DNA from: RPQJ01 sp963748985
GTDB taxonomy: Bacteria > Pseudomonadota > Gammaproteobacteria > Steroidobacterales > Steroidobacteraceae
Direction of reading: 5' to 3'
Assembly: GCA_963748985.1 (NCBI GenBank)
Contig: CAVVKQ010000021.1
Location: forward strand, 1 to 26,441
DNA length: 26,441 nucleotides
This document shows, one piece after another, positions 21,902 through 26,441 of the stretch. The position numbers and the translations under genes are program-made. Each line of letters starts with the position of its first letter. Within the stretch, counting starts at the first letter, position 1. Below the pieces are notes generated by a model, which was given only the letters and a program-made list of their open reading frames with translations, was not told the origin of the DNA and ran no database searches.

Positions 21902-22942
21902 CTAGTCGATGAGGTCACCCGGGGTCGGCGGCAGCCGCGGCATCTGCTGGGTCGGGAATGGTCCCGAGAGCGTTTCCAGGAACGCCACGATGTCGGCCAC
22001 CTGCGTGTCGCTGAGCGACTGGTTCAACTGCGTGCTCGCCATGATGCGGACGGCCTCGTCGATCGTGTGTACCAGGCCGTTGTGGAAGTACGGGGCCGTG
22101 TACTCGAGGTTGCGCAGGCCGGGGACGCGCCAGACGTTCTTGTCCGCGTCGTCCTTGGTCGCACTCGCACGCCCGGTGTCGCTCAGGAAATCGTACTTCG
22201 CGACGTATGGGCTGTCCGGGAACGTCGGGAACTTCATGAAGAAGCCCGTGCCGACCGGCAGCGGCGGGCCGCTGAACATCGGGCCCTGGTGGCAGCTGGC
22301 GCATCCGACATCGGCGAAGGTATTGAGGCCACGAACCTGCTGCTCCGTGAGCGCCTTCGTGTCGCCCCTGGCGTACTTGTCGTACGCACTGTTCGGCGTG
22401 ATCAACGTGCGCTCATAGGCGGCGATGGCCTTGGCCACGTTGTCCATGGTGACCACGTCACCCTTGCCGAATGCCTTTTCGAAATAGGGCCGGTAGCCGG
22501 GAATGTTGCGCACGCGGCCGATGACCGCGTCCAGGTTGGGCATTCCCATTTCAATCGCGTTCGCCGGCGGTCCCTTGGCCTGGTCCTCAAGCTTCGCAGC
22601 GCGGCCGTCCCAGAACTGGCTGGACAGGTAGGCAGCGTTCCAGACAGTGGGCGCATTGCGGCCGCCGACATGACCGTGCACTCCGATGGACGTCGGCCGG
22701 TGGTCGTCGCCGCCCTCCATGACGTTGTGGCACGAGAAGCACGATACGTTGCCACTCGACGACATCCGCGGGTCGAAGTAGAGCATCTTGCCGAGCTCGA
22801 CCCTGTCGGCCGTCGTCGGATTGTCAGCGGGTGCGGGGGCTACGTCTGGCAACGCCTCCCAGGAACGGTCAGCGGTGGCTGCTGCCGTCACGGCGAAAGG
22901 CGTAGATGTCAGGACGATAGCGGTGATCGCAACGAAGCGCAT
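21902..22942 (-). CDS. Di-heme cytochrome c peroxidase
   Basis: A 346-residue periplasmic enzyme that reduces hydrogen peroxide with electrons from small c-type cytochromes. A signal peptide (1-21) precedes two heme-binding motifs, CFSCH (Cys68, Cys71, His72) and CASCH (Cys214, Cys217, His218), one per domain. Family signatures include LGKMLYFDPRMS (50-61), RNAPTVWNAAY, QFWDGRAAKLEDQAKGP and IEMGMP (130-135), and the C-terminal RVPGLRNLEYTAPYFHNG. The ATG at 22940-22942 has GGGAG upstream; an ATG 11 codons earlier is less favoured because it weakens the signal peptide. The stop lies 18 bases from the stop of the convergent TPP-enzyme gene. It is monocistronic. Confidence 0.92.
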   Translation of the reverse strand: MRFVAITAIVLTSTPFAVTAAATADRSWEALPDVAPAPADNPTTADRVELGKMLYFDPRMSSSGNVSCFSCHNVMEGGDDHRPTSIGVHGHVGGRNAPTVWNAAYLSSQFWDGRAAKLEDQAKGPPANAIEMGMPNLDAVIGRVRNIPGYRPYFEKAFGKGDVVTMDNVAKAIAAYERTLITPNSAYDKYARGDTKALTEQQVRGLNTFADVGCASCHQGPMFSGPPLPVGTGFFMKFPTFPDSPYVAKYDFLSDTGRASATKDDADKNVWRVPGLRNLEYTAPYFHNGLVHTIDEAVRIMASTQLNQSLSDTQVADIVAFLETLSGPFPTQQMPRLPPTPGDLID

Positions 22943-23046
22943 GGCATGACTCCCGGAGACCGGACAGGATGCCATTACGGTAGTGCGGCTACAGTCGCGC
23001 CAATAGTCGGGAAAGTACCGAACTTCGCATCGCTCCCCGAGCGTCG

Positions 23047-23529
23047 TCAAAGCGCGATCGGCAGGATCGTCGTTTCCTTGATCACGGTGACCGTCACTGA
23101 CGAATTGATCGACTGCACGTTCGGCAGCTTCGACAGGTGGTCGAGGTAAAACGCCTCGTAGGCCTTGATGTCGCGCGTCACCACGCGCAGCATGAAGTCC
23201 CATTCGCCCATCGTGGTGTAACAGTCGAGCACTTCGGGTCGCTCGCGGATCGCCTCGGCAAACGCTGCAATCGCATCGCGTCCCTGGCTCGAGAGTTTGA
23301 CGTGGGCAAATATCGTGACGTCGAGGCCGAGCGCAGCGCGATCGAGCAGCGCTACGCGCCCCTTGATGACGCCCGACTGCTCGAGTGCCTGGATGCGACG
23401 CCAGCAGGTGGTGGTGGACAGCCCGGTCCGCGAGGCAACTTCGGCGACAGACAGGGCGCCTTCGCGTTGCACCAGGTCCAGGATTCGCCGATCGACTTTG
23501 TCCAAACGAGAGGGTGATACCTCTTCCAT
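23047..23529 (-). CDS. bkdR: Lrp/AsnC family regulator, likely BkdR
   Basis: A 160-residue transcription regulator. An N-terminal helix-turn-helix (about 10-58) has LDKVDRRILDLVQREGALSV, AEVASRTGLSTTTCWRRIQAL and EQSGVIKG. The C-terminal RAM effector domain (about 70-150) has the Lrp signature CYTTMGEWDFMLRVVTRDIKA. The gene diverges from bkdA1 over a 131-bp gap, the same arrangement as the Pseudomonas putida BkdR activator of the branched-chain keto acid dehydrogenase operon. The effector is then expected to be a branched-chain amino acid. The ATG at 23527-23529 has an AGGGAG site; the 21-codon open extension upstream lacks one. A perfect inverted repeat 30 bases upstream is a candidate operator. 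Confidence 0.88.
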   Translation of the reverse strand: MEEVSPSRLDKVDRRILDLVQREGALSVAEVASRTGLSTTTCWRRIQALEQSGVIKGRVALLDRAALGLDVTIFAHVKLSSQGRDAIAAFAEAIRERPEVLDCYTTMGEWDFMLRVVTRDIKAYEAFYLDHLSKLPNVQSINSSVTVTVIKETTILPIAL

Positions 23530-23558
23530 GAAAGAGCGCTCCCTGAAATGAATGTTTC

Positions 23559-23578
23559 GCATTGCTGCACTGCAATGC
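23559..23578. promoter_or_regulatory. Perfect inverted repeat, candidate BkdR operator
   Basis: GCATTGC and GCAATGC are exact inverted 7-mers separated by TGCACT, in the shared bkdR/bkdA1 control region. The site is 30 bases before the bkdR ATG and 83 before the bkdA1 ATG. Lrp-family proteins bind such partly symmetric 15-20 bp sites. A second, weaker pair, AACGGT...ACCGTT, lies between this site and bkdA1. Confidence 0.45.
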
Positions 23579-23660
23579 AACAATTTCCGCACCCCCGCGT
23601 AACGGTCAGTAATCTACCGCGACAACCGTTCCACCGCATCCGTAATTAAGCGAGGAAGCG

Positions 23661-24899
23661 ATGCCCCGCCGCTCACGCCTGCACATTCCGCAACACCACT
23701 CACGTCCGGGCGAAGAACCGGATTTCAGTTACCTGGAGACGTCGCCAGCCGGTGCCGTGCCGCGCCCCGACGTGAATGCCCGGGTTCGCGACATCGGCAA
23801 CCTGTCGATCGACCTCGTGCGCGTGCTCGACGACAACCACGTTGCGGTCGGGCAATGGAATCCGCACCTCGAGGTGCAGGACCTGCAGATCGGCCTGCGC
23901 CACATGCTGCTCACGCGCATTTTCGACGATCGCATGCAGCGCGCGCAGCGCCAGGGCAAGACGTCGTTCTATATGCGCTGCCTCGGCGAGGAAGCGGTAT
24001 CGGTCGCGCAAGGCATGGCGCTGCGGCCGAAGGACATGCTGTTCCCGGCCTATCGCAACCAGGGTCTGTACGTGGTCCGCGGGCGACCGCTCGTCGACCT
24101 GATGTGCCAGCTGCTCTCGAATACGCGCGATATGTGCAAAGGCCGGCAGCTCCCGGTGATGTACCACTGGGCGGAAGGCCGCATCTTCTCGATCTCCGGC
24201 AACCTGACGACACAGTTCCCGCAGGCCGTGGGCTGGGCGATGGCTGCGGCGATCAAGGGCGAGGACGATATTGCGGTCTCGTGGATCGGCGAAGGCTCGA
24301 GTGCCGAAGCCGACTTCCACCACGCGATGCTGTTCGCTTCCGTCTACATGGCGCCCGTGATCCTCAACATCGTCAACAACCAGTGGGCGATCTCGACGTT
24401 CCAGGGATTTGCGGGCGGCGAACAGCGCTCGTTCGCGGCGCGCGGCCCGGGTTACGGCATGGCGGGAATCCGGGTCGACGGCAACGACTTCCTGGCCGTG
24501 CATGCCGTCACACAGTGGGCGGCCGAGCGCGCGCGCACCGGCGCAGGCCCGACGCTGATCGAGCACGTTACGTATCGCGGCGCCGCGCACTCCACCAGCG
24601 ACGATCCCGCGCGTTACCGGCCGAAGGACGACTACGAGAAGTGGCCGCTGGGCGATCCGGTGCTGCGGCTCAAGAATCACCTGATCGCGCTCGGCGAATG
24701 GTCGGAAGAACGCCACCAGGCACTGGCAAAGGAACTGGAAGAGCACGTGACCGAAAGCTGGAAGGAAGCCGTGCAGTACGGAACGCTGACGGACGGCCCG
24801 CGCCTCAATCGCGACCTCATGTTCCAGGACGTGTTCAAGGAGATGCCGGAGCAGCTGCGCAAGCAGCGCGAGCAGCTGCGGGCAGAGCAGGGAGTCTAG
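23661..24899 (+). CDS. bkdA1: Branched-chain 2-oxoacid dehydrogenase E1 component, alpha subunit
   Basis: A 412-residue subunit of the TPP-dependent decarboxylase (E1, alpha2-beta2) of the branched-chain keto acid dehydrogenase complex, which handles the keto acids of valine, leucine and isoleucine. Signatures include RQGKTSFYMRCLGEEA (97-112), LFPAYRNQGLYVVRG (127-141) and YHWAEGRIFSISGNL. The TPP-binding motif starts GEGSSAEADFHHAML (210-224) and ends at Asn239-Asn240. The ARYRPKDDYEKWPLGDP segment is the E1 alpha phosphorylation-loop region. The N-terminal 60 residues match the longer Pseudomonas-type BkdA1. The ATG has a GAGGAAG site. The stop TAG at 24897-24899 touches the left arm of the 271-bp repeat element that separates it from bkdA2. 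Confidence 0.95.
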   Translation: MPRRSRLHIPQHHSRPGEEPDFSYLETSPAGAVPRPDVNARVRDIGNLSIDLVRVLDDNHVAVGQWNPHLEVQDLQIGLRHMLLTRIFDDRMQRAQRQGKTSFYMRCLGEEAVSVAQGMALRPKDMLFPAYRNQGLYVVRGRPLVDLMCQLLSNTRDMCKGRQLPVMYHWAEGRIFSISGNLTTQFPQAVGWAMAAAIKGEDDIAVSWIGEGSSAEADFHHAMLFASVYMAPVILNIVNNQWAISTFQGFAGGEQRSFAARGPGYGMAGIRVDGNDFLAVHAVTQWAAERARTGAGPTLIEHVTYRGAAHSTSDDPARYRPKDDYEKWPLGDPVLRLKNHLIALGEWSEERHQALAKELEEHVTESWKEAVQYGTLTDGPRLNRDLMFQDVFKEMPEQLRKQREQLRAEQGV

Positions 24900-25169
24900 G
24901 AACCTATGATTCACTTCCGCATGGACGCGACCGTGTGCGATTTTCGCCGCGGGCGCGAAGCGAGGACCGAGTGGATGTCGATCCACGACCGACGAAGCGA
25001 CAATGACCGCGGCGAAAATTCGCCCGGTCCCCACGGGGTTACGTGCGAGGCGACGCACCACGTCGTTACTCGCCTTGCCCATAGACCAAGCTATGGGGCT
25101 GCGGCTCGCGCCTCGTGGTGCGCCGCCGCGCGCGTAACGCGCCTCATGCGGAAGTAAATCAGAGGTTCC
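24899..25169. repeat. 271-bp nested inverted-repeat element between bkdA1 and bkdA2
   Basis: Outer arms 24899-24923 and 25145-25169 match as inverted repeats at 23 of 25 positions (GGAACCT-x-TGATT-x-ACTTCCGCATG). Inside are two arms. Arm A (about 24928-25029) has a perfect 13-bp core, ATTTTCGCCGCGG at 24940-24952 with its complement at 25007-25019, extended by ACCG/CGGT with small bulges, and is tipped by GTGGAT-GTCG-ATCCAC (24971-24986). Arm B (25038-25062 with 25114-25138) matches at 22 of 25 and is tipped by CCCATAG-ACCAAG-CTATGGG (25078-25097). The whole can fold as a three-way cruciform or RNA. No transposase and no clear target duplication are seen. An 83-codon open frame crosses it but looks non-coding. 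The size and terminal repeats suit a MITE-like element; placement suits an operon regulatory RNA. Confidence 0.8.
25161..25165 (+). promoter_or_regulatory. bkdA2 ribosome binding site inside the right outer arm
   Basis: AGAGG lies 8 bases before the bkdA2 ATG at 25174 and is the only good ribosome binding site for it. It lies within the right 25-bp arm and would pair with the AACCT at 24901-24905 just past the bkdA1 stop, so folding of the element would hide it. Confidence 0.6.
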
Positions 25170-25173
25170 CTGA

Positions 25174-26190
25174 ATGGCACAGATGAACATGATCCAGGCA
25201 CTCAACTCCGCCATGGACATCATGCTGGCGCGTGACCCGAACGTGGTCATGCTGGGCGAGGACATCGGCTATTTCGGCGGCGTGTTCCGCGTCACCGACG
25301 GGCTGCAGCGCAAGTACGGCGAGCACCGCGTGCTCGACACGCCGATCGCCGAAGGCGCGATCGTCGGTGCCGCCATCGGCATGGGCGTGAACGGATTGCG
25401 CCCGGTCGCGGAAGTGCAGTTCGCCGACTACATCTACCCCGCGTGCGACCAGATCTTCTCCGAGCTGGCTCGCCTGCGGTATCGCAGCGCCGGTGACTTC
25501 TGGGCGCCCGTGACGATCCGCACCCCGTGCGGCGGTGGCATTCGCGGTGGCCAGACGCATTCGCAGAGCCCGGAAGGCATCTTCACGCACGTCTGCGGCA
25601 TCAAGGTGGTCATGCCCTCGACGCCGTACGACGCGAAGGGCCTGCTGATCGCTTCGATCGAGGACGACGACCCGGTCGTGTTTTTCGAGCCGAAGCGTCT
25701 CTACAACGGCCCGTTCGACGGTGACGCGAACAAGCCTGCCGTGCCATGGAGCACGCATCCGAAGGGCGAGGTGCCCGACGGCTACTACACGGTGCCGATC
25801 GGCAAGGCCGAGATCGTGCGCAAGGGCAGCGCGGTCACGATGGTTGCGTACGGCACGATGATCTACGTGTGTGAAGCCGCGGCGAAGGCGCTCGGCATCG
25901 ACGCCGAGATCATCGATGTGCGTTCGATGGTGCCGCTGGACACCGACACGATCTGCACCTCGGTCAAGAAGACCGGACGCTGCCTGATCGCGCACGAGGC
26001 GACGCGGTTCTCGGGCTTCGGCGCGGAGCTGTCGGCGACGATCCAGGAAGAATGTTTCTGGGACCTCGAAGCCCCGATCGGCCGCGTCGCGGGCTGGGAC
26101 ACACCGTATCCGCACGCGTTCGAGTGGGAGTACTTCCCGGGTCCGTTGCGCGTGGCTGCGGCCCTCAAGGCCGTGATGGAGGCTGCATGA
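25174..26190 (+). CDS. bkdA2: Branched-chain 2-oxoacid dehydrogenase E1 component, beta subunit
   Basis: A 338-residue partner of E1 alpha; together they form the decarboxylase that passes the acyl group to the lipoyl arm of E2. The N-terminal domain carries MLGEDIGYFGGVFRVTDGL (26-44) and TPIAEGAIVGAAIGMGVNGL, whose Glu60 is the TPP-activating residue. Next are EVQFADYIYPACDQI, CGGGIRGGQTHSQSPEG and VVFFEPKRLYN. The C-terminal transketolase-type domain has AEIIDVRSMVPLDTDTI. It begins five bases after the repeat element and overlaps the E2 start by four bases (ATGA). In most bkd operons the alpha and beta genes are almost contiguous, so the 274-bp gap upstream is unusual. Confidence 0.96.
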   Translation: MAQMNMIQALNSAMDIMLARDPNVVMLGEDIGYFGGVFRVTDGLQRKYGEHRVLDTPIAEGAIVGAAIGMGVNGLRPVAEVQFADYIYPACDQIFSELARLRYRSAGDFWAPVTIRTPCGGGIRGGQTHSQSPEGIFTHVCGIKVVMPSTPYDAKGLLIASIEDDDPVVFFEPKRLYNGPFDGDANKPAVPWSTHPKGEVPDGYYTVPIGKAEIVRKGSAVTMVAYGTMIYVCEAAAKALGIDAEIIDVRSMVPLDTDTICTSVKKTGRCLIAHEATRFSGFGAELSATIQEECFWDLEAPIGRVAGWDTPYPHAFEWEYFPGPLRVAAALKAVMEAA

Positions 26191-26441
26191 CGCGTTACGT
26201 ATTCAAGATGCCGGATCTCGGCGAAGGCACCGTCGAAGCCGAAGTCGTCGCCTGGCACATCAAGGTCGGCGACATGGTGCAGGAAGACCAGGTCATGGCC
26301 GAGGTCATGACCGACAAGGCGGCGGTGGAAGTGCCGGCGCCGGTCAGCGGCAAGGTCGTGACGATCAATGGCCAGCCGGGCGACATGGTTCGCGTCGGTT
26401 CGGAGCTGGTCGTGTTCGAGACGGCAGCGACCGATGACGAT
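26187..26441 (+). CDS. bkdB: Dihydrolipoyl acyltransferase E2, lipoyl domain (cut by window edge)
   Basis: The first 85 codons of the E2 core subunit of the same complex; the rest is past base 26441. The visible part is one lipoyl domain: FKMPDLGEGTVEAEVVAWHI, then VMTDKAAVEVPAPVSGKVV, with Lys44 in the TDKA turn as the lipoylation site that swings between E1, E2 and E3. The family continues with an E1/E3-binding domain and the acyltransferase domain. The start ATG lies within the bkdA2 stop (ATGA), so translation is coupled. Specificity for branched-chain substrates is taken from the upstream E1 genes and the divergent Lrp-type regulator. Confidence 0.9.
   Translation, partial: MTRYVFKMPDLGEGTVEAEVVAWHIKVGDMVQEDQVMAEVMTDKAAVEVPAPVSGKVVTINGQPGDMVRVGSELVVFETAATDDD

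Noticed and set aside
24899..25169. The inverted repeat as a plain intrinsic terminator inside the bkd operon
   Set aside because: It is far too long, has several nested arms and no T-run after any stem; the operon clearly continues with bkdA2 and bkdB.
23700..25265. 521-codon minus-strand frame across bkdA1, the repeat element and the start of bkdA2
   Set aside because: Antisense shadow; the plus-strand genes are unambiguous E1 subunits.
1..26441. CRISPR arrays, tRNA or rRNA genes, transposases, phage genes
   Set aside because: No regularly spaced direct repeats, no cloverleaf or rRNA-like stretches and no integrase or transposase motifs were seen by reading; a tRNAscan/Infernal run would settle small RNAs.

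Overview
This window is GC-rich, densely packed chromosomal DNA from what looks like a gammaproteobacterium. The gene content suggests Xanthomonadales/Nevskiales-type relatives: a Tat-exported HiPIP, a mutY with E. coli-like residue spacing, yggX, rraA, and an Lrp-type regulator divergent from a bkd operon. That placement is inferred from gene content, not from a tree. No tRNA, rRNA, CRISPR array, transposase or phage gene was seen.

Layout. Bases 1-810 (minus) hold a rhomboid protease followed by folE, which runs off the left edge. Bases 892-4341 (plus) hold an exported alpha/beta hydrolase and a NatAB-like ABC exporter. Bases 4311-6942 (minus) hold a gamma-glutamyltransferase and an SGNH hydrolase. 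A secreted M20 amidohydrolase (7017-8330) diverges from them and converges on a crotonase (8333-9127, minus). Bases 9235-11424 (plus) form an envelope-type regulatory operon: ECF sigma factor, single-pass membrane protein that is probably its anti-sigma factor, and DUF4097 repeat protein. A TolB/TPR membrane protein and mutY (GTGA overlap) follow to 14430. Downstream of mutY is a decayed second fragment of a mutY-like gene. A minus-strand block follows: outer-membrane barrel, DUF423, yggX, rraA, small heat-shock protein and HiPIP (14746-17831). A divergent region with a strong Fur-box candidate precedes an MprF/UPF0104-type membrane protein (18035-19045), which overlaps a renalase-like flavoprotein tail to tail. 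A TPP-dependent enzyme (20138-21883) and a di-heme cytochrome c peroxidase (21902-22942, minus) come next.

The right end is a branched-chain 2-oxoacid dehydrogenase locus. bkdR (Lrp/AsnC) is divergent from bkdA1 (E1 alpha), bkdA2 (E1 beta) and bkdB (E2, cut by the window edge). Together these oxidatively decarboxylate the keto acids of Val, Leu and Ile to acyl-CoAs.

The most unusual feature is a 271-bp nested inverted-repeat element (24899-25169) between bkdA1 and bkdA2, two subunit genes that are normally almost adjacent. Its 25-bp outer arms match at 23 of 25 positions and enclose two further long stems, each with its own apical hairpin, so it can fold as a three-way cruciform or RNA. It starts on the last base of the bkdA1 stop codon, and the bkdA2 ribosome binding site lies inside its right arm. 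It could be a MITE-like insertion, an intra-operon RNA control element, or both.
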